From: Noviherbaspirillum_A sp047237965
GTDB taxonomy: Bacteria > Pseudomonadota > Gammaproteobacteria > Burkholderiales > Burkholderiaceae_D
DNA length: 64,000 nt
Assembly (NCBI RefSeq): GCF_047237965.1
Contig: NZ_JBDFLX010000001.1
Span: 682,001 to 746,000, forward strand
Direction: 5' to 3'
Shown here: piece by piece, positions 26,611-34,407 of the stretch
Position numbering within the stretch: the first letter of the stretch is position 1
Layout: each line of letters begins with the position of its first letter
The notes under the pieces: generated by a model
Databases searched by the model: none
What the model saw: only the letters and a program-made list of their open reading frames with translations
What the model was told of the DNA's origin: nothing
Translations under genes and position numbers: made by a program

Positions 26611-27264
26611 ATGAGCGACGATCTGCCGCTGGATGCGGTTGAAGTGCGTGTGCTGGCGGTGCTGGCCGAAAAGGAGCAGCTGACGCCGGATAATTATCCG
26701 ATGTCGCTCAATGCGCTGGTTGGCGGCTGCAACCAGCTTTCCAGCCGCGACCCGGTGATGACGCTGGCCGAAGAGGAAGTGCGGGACGCGCTCGATCGGC
26801 TGATGGCCAAGAAGCTGGCGGCCGAGGTCAGCCAGGCCGGCGCGCGGGTGGCGAAATACGAGCACCGGATGCGCCTGCGCTGGACGCTGGAACAGGACCG
26901 GCTGGCCGCGCTGGTGATGCTGATGCTGCGCGGCCCGCAGACCGCGGCCGAGGTGCGCAGCCGCGCCGGCCGCATGCATGAATTCGGCAACGTTGCCGCG
27001 GTCGAGGAAGCGCTGCAGTTCCTGATCGATAAATACCCGCCGCTGGCGGTGAAGCTGGCGCGCGCGCCCGGCGCCAAGGAAGCGCGCCATGCGCACCTGT
27101 TGTCGGGCGAGCCGGCCGAGGGCATGGAGCAGGCGGCCGGGCAGGCAGTCGCCGCACCGCGGCAGGACCGGGTGTCGCAGCTGGAGGCGGAGGTGGCGCA
27201 GTTGCGGGAAGAACTGGCCAGGCTGTCGGCGGAGTTCGCCGAGTTCAGGCGCCTGCTGGAGTAG
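26611..27264 (+). CDS. YceH family (DUF480) protein
   Basis: 217 residues from the ATG at 26611, preferred over the adjacent TTG because GGAG is 6 nt upstream. It contains two winged-helix-like halves: LDAVEVRVLAVLAEKEQLTP at the N-terminus and AALVMLMLRGPQTAAEVRSR near residue 105. A C-terminal coiled coil (QLEAEVAQLREELARL) follows. The molecular function of the family is not established; DNA binding is plausible from the fold. It ends before a bidirectional terminator. Confidence 0.9.
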   Translation: MSDDLPLDAVEVRVLAVLAEKEQLTPDNYPMSLNALVGGCNQLSSRDPVMTLAEEEVRDALDRLMAKKLAAEVSQAGARVAKYEHRMRLRWTLEQDRLAALVMLMLRGPQTAAEVRSRAGRMHEFGNVAAVEEALQFLIDKYPPLAVKLARAPGAKEARHAHLLSGEPAEGMEQAAGQAVAAPRQDRVSQLEAEVAQLREELARLSAEFAEFRRLLE

Positions 27265-27299
27265 CCGCGCAGGCGGCTTGCCAAAGAGACGATGCAATG

Positions 27300-27325
27300 A
27301 AAATGGCGCCCGCGGGCGCCATTTT
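27300..27325. terminator. Bidirectional terminator between the yceH-type gene and prsT
   Basis: A perfect 12-bp stem AAAATGGCGCCC/GGGCGCCATTTT with a 2-nt loop, followed by ATTTTA on the plus strand. It lies between convergent genes. Confidence 0.9.
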
Positions 27326-27345
27326 ATTTTGCCGAACGACGCGGC

Positions 27346-30123
27346 TTACAGCGTCTTCAGCGCGGCCTTGGCTTCCTCCGCCTTGCCTGACGCGCCACCC
27401 TTGGCCACGACTTCCTCCAGGTTCTTGCGGGCGGCTTCCTTGTCGCCTGCCTTCATCTGGGCCATCGCCAGGTTGTAGCGGATGTTGATCGCATTGGGCG
27501 CGGCTGCAGCGGCCTTTTCCAGGTAGGGCAGGCCGCGCTTGATGTCGCCGCGCTCCACCAGGATATAGCCCAGCGTGTCCATCACCGCCGGGTTGTTGGG
27601 CGCCAGCGCCAGCGCCTTCTCCGCATACTCCACCGCGCGCGCATCCTTCTGCGCCTGGTAGGCCATTGCCAGGTTGTTCAGGGCGCCGATGTTGTTGGGC
27701 TCCTGCTTCAGCACGGTCTGGAACTGGTCGATGGCGCCCTTGCTGTCATTGTTGTTCAGGCTCATCGTGGCCATGTGCAGGCGCACCGCGGTGTCCTGCG
27801 GATGGGCCTTCAGCCAGGCAGCCACCTTGGCGTCGGCATCCTTGGCGCGTCCGGCCTTGGTCAGCGCCTCATGCAGCTTGACCAGCACCGCATTGCCGCC
27901 ATTCACGGCCATCGCCTGCTCATAGGGCTTGACGGCTTCCGCCGGCTTCTGCTGCAGCATCATCAGGTCGCCTTCGAGCGAATAGCCGACCGGCAGCTTG
28001 GGCAACTGCTTCTGGATCTCGCGCGCGGTGGCCAGCGCTTCCTGCGGCTTGCCGGTGCGTGCCTGCACTGCCGCCAGCGCCACCTGCGCTTCGAGATAGT
28101 CGGGCTTGAGGGAAACGGCTTTCTTCAGCGAGTCGATGGCCGCGCCCTGGTTCTGCATCAGCATCTGCACCGTGGCGATGCGGTACTGCGCCAGTGCCGA
28201 ATTCGGCGCCAGGCCAGCCAGCTTGCGGTAGGTGTCGAGCGCGCCTTCCTTGTCGCCATTGATCAGCGCGGTCTGGCCGGAGAAGTCCAGCACTTCCGGG
28301 CTGCTTGGATTGCTGACCAGCAGCCGCTGCGCCAGCGCCTGCGCCTTCTGCTTGTCGTTGATCTGCAGATAGTGGTTGCCCAGGCGCAGCGCAGCCGGCA
28401 GGTCGTTGGTGTTGACGTTGGCGGCGCGCTCGTACAGCGCGGTGGCCTCGTCGTTCTTGCCCTGCGACTTGGCCAGGCTGGCCAGCGCGGTGATGGCCTC
28501 GACGTTGTTCTTGTCCTTCTCGATGAAGGCTTCGATGCGCGCCTTGGCGGCATCGGGCTTCTTCTCGGCCACGTCAACCTGGGCCAGGTTCACCACCGGC
28601 GCGAAGTAGGTCGGCTGCAGCTTGGCCGCTTCCTCGAAGCTGGTGCGGGCCTGCGGGAACTCGCGGCGGGCCAGGTGGACATTGCCCTTCAGGGTCTTGA
28701 TGGTGGCGTCGTTCGGCTTTTCCTTTTCCAGCTTTTTCACCGCGGCCAGCGCCTGGTCGTATTCCTTCAGGCGCAGATGGTTCATCACCAGCAGCATGCC
28801 GGGCTGGGTGCTCTTGTTGTCGAGGTTGCTGGCCATTTCGAGTTCGGCCATGCCGCTCGCATTCTCGCCCTGCGCCAGCTTGCTCATGCCCAGCGCTGTG
28901 CGGATCATCGGCGCCTGCGGCGCCAGCGTGGTGGCCTTCTCGAAGTATTCGGTGGCCTTCTCGTAATCCTTCGACTTCATGTAGGACTCGCCGGCCAGGC
29001 TCAGCATCTGCGGGTCGGACTGGGTTTGCTGCATCATCGGGCCGAGCACCGCCAGCGCACGCTGCGGGTCGTTGTTCTTCAGCAGGATGGAAGCGAGGAG
29101 CTTGGTCGCATAGGGATTGCCGGGATTGGCATCGATATAGCGCTTGACGTTGCGCTCGGCCTGCTCGTTGGAGCCCAGCGCGAACTGGATGGCGCCGGCC
29201 AGCAGCAGGCTGGGCATGTGGTCGGGCGCGACCTTGAGCACCTGCTGGATCGACTCCAGCGCCTGCTTCTGATTGTTCTGGCTGAAGTCCAGCAGAGCCT
29301 GCGCATAGCTGACGCTGGGCGATCCGGGCGAAAGCTTGCGCGCAGCCTCGATCTCGGCCTTGGCCTCGTCGAAGCGCTTCATCGCAATCTCGAGATTGGC
29401 CTTGGCGATGCGGTTCTGCACATGGTCGGGCTTGATCTTGATGGCGGCGTCATAAGCCGCCATCGCCTCGTCATTCTTGTTCTGCGCGCGCAGCAGGTCG
29501 GCCTTGGCGATCAGCGCCTCGGTGCTCTGCGGATTCTTCGCCACGGCCTGGTCCACCATGCGGGTTGCGCCAGCGACATCTTTTTCTGCATAGGCGATGC
29601 GGGCCAGGCCCACCAGGGCCAGCGGCGCGTCAGGCGTGAGCTTGAGGGCGTCGTTATAGGCTGCCTTGGCGTCGGGGATCTTGTTCAGCGCGGTATAGGC
29701 GTCGCCGCGGATGACTTGTGCGCTGGCGTCGCTCAGGCTGCCGGCGGCGTTCAGGGCGTCCAGCGCTTCCTGCTGCTTGCCCTGCGCCATCAGTGCCCTG
29801 GCGAGCTGGGGCGCGGTCTTGTCCTTGGCCACGCCAAGATCCATCGCGCGACGGATTTCCTTCTCGGCCGACAGCGGGTCGCCGGATTCATTGTAGATGG
29901 TGCCGAGCAGGAAGCGCGCCTCGGCGTCGTCCGGCTTTTTCTGCAGCGCATTCTTCAGCTGGATGATGGCGGCCTTCTGGTCGCCCTTCTGGCGGTACTG
30001 GGCGGCTTCCGCCACCAGCGCTTCCGGGCTGTCGCTGCGGCCGCAGCCTGCGAGACCGCCGAGCAGCAAAATTCCGGACATTACGGCGGCCGATGTGGCC
30101 AGCTTCGTCTTCTTACTTGGCAT
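27346..30123 (-). CDS. prsT: PrsT-type TPR lipoprotein, PEP-CTERM/exosortase A system
   Basis: A 925-residue lipoprotein. The signal peptide ends in the lipobox LAGC, with the lipidated Cys at residue 27. The rest is an almost continuous array of about 20 or more tetratricopeptide repeats (for example EAALIAKADLLRA-type helices and a final NNLAMAYQAQKDARAVEYAE block). Length and composition match the PrsT family that accompanies PrsK/PrsR in PEP-CTERM organisms. It is probably a periplasm-facing scaffold for export or assembly of the exopolysaccharide. It is transcribed divergently from the ACP-hydrolase operon, with a 433-nt region between. Confidence 0.93.
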   Translation of the reverse strand: MPSKKTKLATSAAVMSGILLLGGLAGCGRSDSPEALVAEAAQYRQKGDQKAAIIQLKNALQKKPDDAEARFLLGTIYNESGDPLSAEKEIRRAMDLGVAKDKTAPQLARALMAQGKQQEALDALNAAGSLSDASAQVIRGDAYTALNKIPDAKAAYNDALKLTPDAPLALVGLARIAYAEKDVAGATRMVDQAVAKNPQSTEALIAKADLLRAQNKNDEAMAAYDAAIKIKPDHVQNRIAKANLEIAMKRFDEAKAEIEAARKLSPGSPSVSYAQALLDFSQNNQKQALESIQQVLKVAPDHMPSLLLAGAIQFALGSNEQAERNVKRYIDANPGNPYATKLLASILLKNNDPQRALAVLGPMMQQTQSDPQMLSLAGESYMKSKDYEKATEYFEKATTLAPQAPMIRTALGMSKLAQGENASGMAELEMASNLDNKSTQPGMLLVMNHLRLKEYDQALAAVKKLEKEKPNDATIKTLKGNVHLARREFPQARTSFEEAAKLQPTYFAPVVNLAQVDVAEKKPDAAKARIEAFIEKDKNNVEAITALASLAKSQGKNDEATALYERAANVNTNDLPAALRLGNHYLQINDKQKAQALAQRLLVSNPSSPEVLDFSGQTALINGDKEGALDTYRKLAGLAPNSALAQYRIATVQMLMQNQGAAIDSLKKAVSLKPDYLEAQVALAAVQARTGKPQEALATAREIQKQLPKLPVGYSLEGDLMMLQQKPAEAVKPYEQAMAVNGGNAVLVKLHEALTKAGRAKDADAKVAAWLKAHPQDTAVRLHMATMSLNNNDSKGAIDQFQTVLKQEPNNIGALNNLAMAYQAQKDARAVEYAEKALALAPNNPAVMDTLGYILVERGDIKRGLPYLEKAAAAAPNAINIRYNLAMAQMKAGDKEAARKNLEEVVAKGGASGKAEEAKAALKTL

Positions 30124-30556
30124 GACTTTTCCTCTGAACTTGGTGTGGCGGCGCTGCCGTCACACCGATCTTGACGACGCATTCCGACAGGGCGCACCGC
30201 TGCCGGATCGTGCACGTATTTCGCGTAATTTCCTGCGGAAGCGTGTGGCGCTGTACGGTGAGCGGTGACTGTCTTATATCAGTTTGGCATGAGAGTACAC
30301 CAACCGCCCGGCGTTGACACATGATTCTTTATAGAATTGCACTTGTTTTGAGGAAACGCACAGAACGGCAGGCGCCTGGCTCCGGCGGCCGATAATCACA
30401 TCCGGGCCATGATGTATGATCCCGGCTTATCGTTATCAGATCAATCACAGGGCGCCCGACAAACCGGCTCTGGCAACTCCGCTTCGGCATGCGCGACCGG
30501 AGACTGCCACGCGCATTTTTGTCGGGCGCTCACAGCTACAGGACGGCAACAGCAGC
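30124..30556. other. Divergent intergenic region between prsT and the ACP-hydrolase operon
   Basis: About 430 nt without a supported gene. It contains AT-rich segments at 30270-30350, a minus-strand promoter candidate for prsT (listed), and an isolated TTGACA at 30314-30319 without a -10 at proper spacing. Confidence 0.5.
30273..30303 (-). promoter_or_regulatory. Possible sigma-70 promoter for prsT
   Basis: On the minus strand TTGGTG, a 19-nt spacer and TATAAG. The spacer is long, so this is only a candidate. It would give a leader of about 145 nt. Confidence 0.35.
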
Positions 30557-30805
30557 ATGCATTCCCTCAAAGAAGTGAAAAACCTTGTCAGCGACACCCT
30601 CGGCTTGGGCGAGCGCGGCGCTACCCTGACCGCGGACAGTCCTTTGCTGGGCGCGATTCCCGAACTGGATTCGATGGCGGTGATCAACCTGATCACCGCA
30701 CTGGAAGAGCAGTATGGTTTCAGCATCGCCGACGACGAGATCAGCGCGGAGGTGTTCGAAACCCTGGGCAGCCTGGCCGCTTTCGTCGACCGGAAGCTTG
30801 CCTGA
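30557..30805 (+). CDS. Acyl carrier protein, exosortase A-associated
   Basis: 82 residues from the ATG at 30557, the only start that gives a normal ACP; longer in-frame extensions are unlikely. The phosphopantetheine attachment is Ser39 in PELDSMAVINL, followed by LEEQYGFSIADDEI, the acidic helix II/III region of carrier proteins. It would carry an acyl or aminoacyl group as a thioester. It lies upstream of hydrolase 2, overlapping its start by 1 bp (TGATG). The acyl-CoA ligase encoded at 39279 is the likely loading enzyme. Confidence 0.9.
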   Translation: MHSLKEVKNLVSDTLGLGERGATLTADSPLLGAIPELDSMAVINLITALEEQYGFSIADDEISAEVFETLGSLAAFVDRKLA

Positions 30806-31647
30806 TGCAGGCCGCGCCCAGCCATCCGCCGGCGCGCCCGTTCTTCCTGCAAGCCGCTCCCGGCAAGCGCTTCTGTCTGTATCACCCGCCGCAGGGCGCC
30901 GCGCGCGGCATGGTGCTGCATTTGCCGGCCCATGCCGAGGAAATGAACAAGTCGCGCCGGATGGTGGCGCGCCAGTCGCGGCTGCTCGCGCAGCATGGTT
31001 TTGGCGTTCTCCAGCTCGATCTCTACGGATGCGGCGACAGCGAAGGCGATGCCGGCGATGCCCGCTGGGAAATCTGGCGCGCCGACGTTGCCTGCGCGCT
31101 GGACTGGCTGCGCACCCAGGCCGACATCGCGCCGACGCTGTGGGGTCTGCGGCTGGGCGCCTTGCTCGCGCTCGACGTGGCGCAGCAGCGGTCTGACCTT
31201 GCCTCCCTGCTGCTATGGCAGCCGGTCACCGACGGCGCAGCCTACTTCACCCAGTTCCTGCGGCTGAAGCTGGCGGCCGACATGCTGGCCGCTGGCAAGG
31301 GCGAGGCCGGCGGCGTGGACGCGCTGCGGCGCCGTCTGGCCGGCGGCGCCACCCTGGAAATTGCCGGCTATGCGCTGGCGCCGGCGCTGGCGGCGGCGAT
31401 CGACGCCGTGGCGCTGGCCGGCATGGCCGCGCCGCCATGTCCGGTGCATTGGCTGGATCTGACGCCGCAAGCCGGGCGCGGCATGCCGCAGGCGCGTGCC
31501 GCGGCTGCGGCGCGCTGTGCGGAGCAGGGCTGGCAGCTGTCGACGCAGACGGTGCAGGGGCCGGCTTTCTGGAGCAGCCAGGAAATCGCCGAGGCGCCCA
31601 CGCTGCTCAATGCCAGCCTCGCCCTGCTGGCCGGGGAAACCGCTTGA
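30805..31647 (+). CDS. Exosortase A-associated hydrolase 2 (alpha/beta fold, nucleophile replaced)
   Basis: 280 residues from the ATG at 30805, which overlaps the ACP stop. The alpha/beta-hydrolase pattern includes GMVLHLPAHAEEMNKSRR near residue 36, LDLYGCGDSEGD near 72 and the nucleophile elbow WGLRLGA at 113-119. At the elbow the usual Ser is Arg116, and no catalytic His motif is visible near the C-terminus. It may therefore be non-catalytic, binding an acyl-ACP or partnering hydrolase 1. The length and the set of neighbours fit the exosortase A-associated hydrolase 2 family. Confidence 0.87.
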   Translation: MQAAPSHPPARPFFLQAAPGKRFCLYHPPQGAARGMVLHLPAHAEEMNKSRRMVARQSRLLAQHGFGVLQLDLYGCGDSEGDAGDARWEIWRADVACALDWLRTQADIAPTLWGLRLGALLALDVAQQRSDLASLLLWQPVTDGAAYFTQFLRLKLAADMLAAGKGEAGGVDALRRRLAGGATLEIAGYALAPALAAAIDAVALAGMAAPPCPVHWLDLTPQAGRGMPQARAAAAARCAEQGWQLSTQTVQGPAFWSSQEIAEAPTLLNASLALLAGETA

Positions 31648-32510
31648 ACATCGAGGAGCGGGGCGTCAGTTTTCAGTGCGCCGGCTGCTGGTTGTACGGC
31701 GTGCTGTCGCTGCCGGCGGCCATGCCGGCGTCGGCGCGGGGCGTGGTGCTGGTGGTCGGCGGCCCGCAATACCGGGTCGGCAGCCATCGCCAGTTCACCC
31801 TGCTGGCGCGCGAACTGGCGGCGCAGGGCGTGCCGGTGCTGCGTTTCGACTACCGCGGCATGGGGGACAGCGAAGGCGAACTGCGTGACTTCGCCGACGT
31901 GGAGCCGGACCTGCGCGCCGCCATCGACGCGTTTTTTGCCGAAGTGCCCGGCACCACGGAAGTCGTGCTGTGGGGCCTGTGCGATGCCGCGTCGGCAGCC
32001 ATGTTCTATGCGCACCAGGACCGGCGGGTAACTGGCATGGTGCTGCTCAACCCCTGGGCCCGCACCGAGGAGGGGGCGGCGCGCGCCTACCTGCGGCATT
32101 ACTACCTGAAGAGGCTGTTCGATCCCGGGCTGTGGAAGAAGATCGCCGCCGGCCGCTTCAAGCCGGCGGCGGCGCTGCGCTCGTTCCGGGGGCTGCTGGG
32201 CAAGGCGGCAGGCGGTAACGCGGCATCGAGCCAGCCGGCAGAAGCCGCGCAGGCTGCCAGCCAAGCGCTGCCCCAGAGGATGCTGGAAGGCTATTCCCGG
32301 TTCCGGGGGCGCACGCTCTTTATTACCAGCGGCGCCGACCTCACCGCCCGTGAATTCGAGGCGCTTGCGGCTGGCCGCGAATGGCGCCGGGCAATGCGCG
32401 GCAGGCAAGTGGCGCGGGAACGCCTGCCCGACGCCGACCATACTTTCTCCCGCACCGAATGGCGCGACCAGGTGGCGCGCTGGACCGCGGATTGGCTGCA
32501 GCGCTGGTAA
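31644..32510 (+). CDS. Exosortase A-associated hydrolase 1 (alpha/beta fold, Cys nucleophile)
   Basis: 288 residues from a TTG at 31644 that overlaps the hydrolase 2 stop in TTGA; GGGGAAA lies just upstream as a ribosome site. GVVLVVGGPQYRVGSHRQF near residue 35 and FDYRGMGDSEG near 72 are alpha/beta-hydrolase motifs. The nucleophile elbow is WGLCDAA at 110-116, with Cys113 in place of Ser. PDADHTFS near the C-terminus supplies the likely catalytic His. It could be a thioesterase- or acyltransferase-like enzyme acting on the ACP-bound product. Paired with hydrolase 2 in one operon. Confidence 0.87.
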   Translation: MNIEERGVSFQCAGCWLYGVLSLPAAMPASARGVVLVVGGPQYRVGSHRQFTLLARELAAQGVPVLRFDYRGMGDSEGELRDFADVEPDLRAAIDAFFAEVPGTTEVVLWGLCDAASAAMFYAHQDRRVTGMVLLNPWARTEEGAARAYLRHYYLKRLFDPGLWKKIAAGRFKPAAALRSFRGLLGKAAGGNAASSQPAEAAQAASQALPQRMLEGYSRFRGRTLFITSGADLTAREFEALAAGREWRRAMRGRQVARERLPDADHTFSRTEWRDQVARWTADWLQRW

Positions 32511-32546
32511 GCGGGGGCAGGGAAGCGGCGCTTCCTGCCGTGGCGG

Positions 32547-32715
32547 CTAGGAGCCTGCGCGGCAGAAGGCGGCGTAGCGAAACGTGCGAAAAACGAGGCC
32601 AGTTTGGTAGTACCAACAAGCCCAGGGTGGCCCCCTGGGCGCAGGTGGTGATACCGAACTGGACCGTTTTCTCGCGCGTTGCAGCCGCCGACCCTTCTGC
32701 CGCGCAGGCTCCTAG
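32547..32715. repeat. Long imperfect palindrome (intergenic repeat), possible bidirectional terminator
   Basis: Perfect 23-bp outer arms, CTAGGAGCCTGCGCGGCAGA onward at 32547-32569 and its complement at 32693-32715. Imperfect inner complementarity continues to a central CCCAGGG/CCCTGGG hairpin. It separates convergent genes and its right arm supplies the last bases and stop of the FemAB-like gene. The shape suggests a dispersed palindromic element. Confidence 0.7.
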
Positions 32716-33812
32716 CGCTCGGCCGGCCCCGGACGCAGCCGCCGCCAGCCGGATTTCAGCAGGCCGCCGCCGAGGTGCAGGGCCGCCGCCGCGATGCCGC
32801 GCACCGAGCGCAGATTGAACGCAATGATCCCGCACCGCGGGCGGCTGTGCGACATCCAGTCGCGCTTGTAGGCGTCATCCCCAGTCAGGTAGTCGACTTC
32901 CCTGACCCGGTCGACATCGATTGCATGACGCATCAGCCGTTCGGTCAGCAGGGAGCCGATCGAGAGACTGGCGAATTTTTCGTCATAGGCCAGCTTGTAG
33001 ATCGAGGCGACGCCGGCGCAGACGATCCAGAGCTGTGCCGCGGCCGGCTCGTCGTCGACGGTGGCAATGCCCAGCCGCAGCCAGCCCCGGTCGGCGCAGA
33101 GCCGCATCAGGCCGGGCATGAAGTCCGGTGCCGGCTCGGGCGACTTCCAGCTTGCTGCGTATATCTGTTCATAGGCGGCAATGGCGCTTTCGAGTTGCGC
33201 TCCGCCGGTCACGATCTCGAACCGCGCCCGGCCCGACTTGTCCAGTTGCCGCCCTTTGCGCTTGAGCGTGTTTTTCAGGCGCGACGGCAATCCGGCCGCA
33301 TAGTCGTCGTAGCAGCGGCCGGCGACGTCGAGATACCAGTTCTGAAAGCAGAAATAGCGCTGGGTCGCCATGCCGGCCGAGCGCAGCGCCTGCAGCAATG
33401 CCTCGAAGGACGGGTCGTCGGGATCCAGCGGATGCAGGTCCAGGACGTCCCAGCGCGGCCGTTCGGCGGCAATCGCCGCCGCCAGTGCGGCCAGCGCCTG
33501 GTGCTGGGCGGCTTCGTCGCTGCCGATGAGGCCGTAAAGGGAGCTATACCAGTTGGACAGGCCTTCCAGTTGCCGCATGCCGTGACGGCCTGCAGCTTCA
33601 CGCAGCGGCAGCACGCATGCCAGCTTGCCGTCGCTCTGTGCGCGCACGCCGTAGAGGCGCAGCCGCGCATCGCTGTCCAGTCCGGCCGCGGCCAGATGCC
33701 TGAACCAGGGAAGGCTGAAGAACAGGCCTCTTTGTGACAGCGCCTGTTCAAACAGGGCAGGGGCCTGTTCCGGCAAATCGGCAAAACGGGTATGGGCTTC
33801 AGCGACGAACAT
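32712..33812 (-). CDS. FemAB/GNAT-type acyltransferase, PEP-CTERM system-associated
   Basis: A 366-residue protein with two GNAT-like folds. Features are LPWFRHLAAAG near residue 35, LRLYGVRAQSDGKLACVLPL near 52, SRLKNTLKRKGRQLDKSG near 180, and the C-terminal acetyltransferase strand SIYKLAYDEKFASLSIGSLL near 275-294. It matches the FemAB-related family linked to PEP-CTERM loci. Members are expected to transfer an aminoacyl or acyl group to an amine; the substrate is unknown. It lies between the hydrolase operon and the sugar-transferase gene and faces the hydrolases. Confidence 0.9.
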   Translation of the reverse strand: MFVAEAHTRFADLPEQAPALFEQALSQRGLFFSLPWFRHLAAAGLDSDARLRLYGVRAQSDGKLACVLPLREAAGRHGMRQLEGLSNWYSSLYGLIGSDEAAQHQALAALAAAIAAERPRWDVLDLHPLDPDDPSFEALLQALRSAGMATQRYFCFQNWYLDVAGRCYDDYAAGLPSRLKNTLKRKGRQLDKSGRARFEIVTGGAQLESAIAAYEQIYAASWKSPEPAPDFMPGLMRLCADRGWLRLGIATVDDEPAAAQLWIVCAGVASIYKLAYDEKFASLSIGSLLTERLMRHAIDVDRVREVDYLTGDDAYKRDWMSHSRPRCGIIAFNLRSVRGIAAAALHLGGGLLKSGWRRLRPGPAER

Positions 33813-33943
33813 CGACGGTAGGGTGCATGGAATGCTTCATCAGAAAAGGGCAGCTCACTGTGGCTGGTAAACCAGAATGCAATATTGCTAATAATCAACT
33901 ACCTGGCATTATTTCTTGCCAAGACTTGTCACATGTTTATCAT

Positions 33944-34099
33944 GTGCGCTTGCCGAGCTATTGGGCGCTTATCGTAATGCTTATCGGAAATTTATCCGGA
34001 TGCGCTACGCAAGGTTTGCGCTATATCGAGCCGCACTATAACAAGTGCGGAATGCCGCCCGGTAGTCCGCAGTCTTATTCTAATGCCAAGAAAGTTTGA
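33944..34099 (+). CDS. Possible 51-residue lipoprotein, uncertain
   Basis: From a GTG at 33944, the frame reads RLPSYWALIVMLIGNLSGC, a plausible signal peptide with lipobox LSGC. It is followed by only 31 residues containing KCGMPPGSPQSYSN. No good ribosome binding site is seen and the composition is AT-rich. It could be a small lipoprotein, a remnant of a larger one, or chance. Confidence 0.3.
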   Translation: MRLPSYWALIVMLIGNLSGCATQGLRYIEPHYNKCGMPPGSPQSYSNAKKV

Positions 34100-34137
34100 T
34101 GCAGTTCGGAAATCTAGTGACTTTTTGATATCCCCAA

Positions 34138-34153
34138 GTCGCATCGATGCGAC
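34138..34153. promoter_or_regulatory. Perfect 16-bp palindrome, candidate operator
   Basis: GTCGCATCGATGCGAC, 255 nt upstream of the EpsB-type start. Its size and symmetry would fit a dimeric regulator site. I found no second copy near other promoters in the window. Confidence 0.35.
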
Positions 34154-34407
34154 AATCGAATATCGAAAGCCGCAAGAAGGCTGGCATTGCTTGATGCACT
34201 GCAGCATGAATTGCCGGCACGACGAATGTTCTATGTTTAAATGCTTCTTGGATAATTCGTTTCTTCATAGTAATATTTATTTTAGGAAATAAATATTGTT
34301 GTGATTGGTCAAGTTGCTTTCCGATCGCGTCGGCAGCCTGGCTTTTGCCTGTATTGACCGGGCCGTTCCCGAAGGGCGCGCGCCGGTATGAGTCTGGAGT
34401 AGAAAAA

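Larger units (their letters stand above)
33813..34407. other. Long AT-rich region upstream of the EpsB-type sugar transferase gene
   Basis: 595 nt with much lower GC than the neighbours. It contains a perfect 16-bp palindrome at 34138-34153, a poor -24/-12 element (CGGCACG...GTT) at 34215-34230, and one weak tiny lipoprotein-like reading frame at 33944-34099. It probably holds the control region of the prsK-prsR operon. Confidence 0.5.

Noticed and set aside
27775..30174. 799-codon plus-strand frame opposite prsT
   Set aside because: Low-complexity antisense of the TPR array; prsT has a lipobox and clear repeats on the other strand.
30314..30335. TTGACA with TATAGA downstream as a promoter for the ACP operon
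   Set aside because: The spacer is only 10 nt, too short for a sigma-70 promoter.
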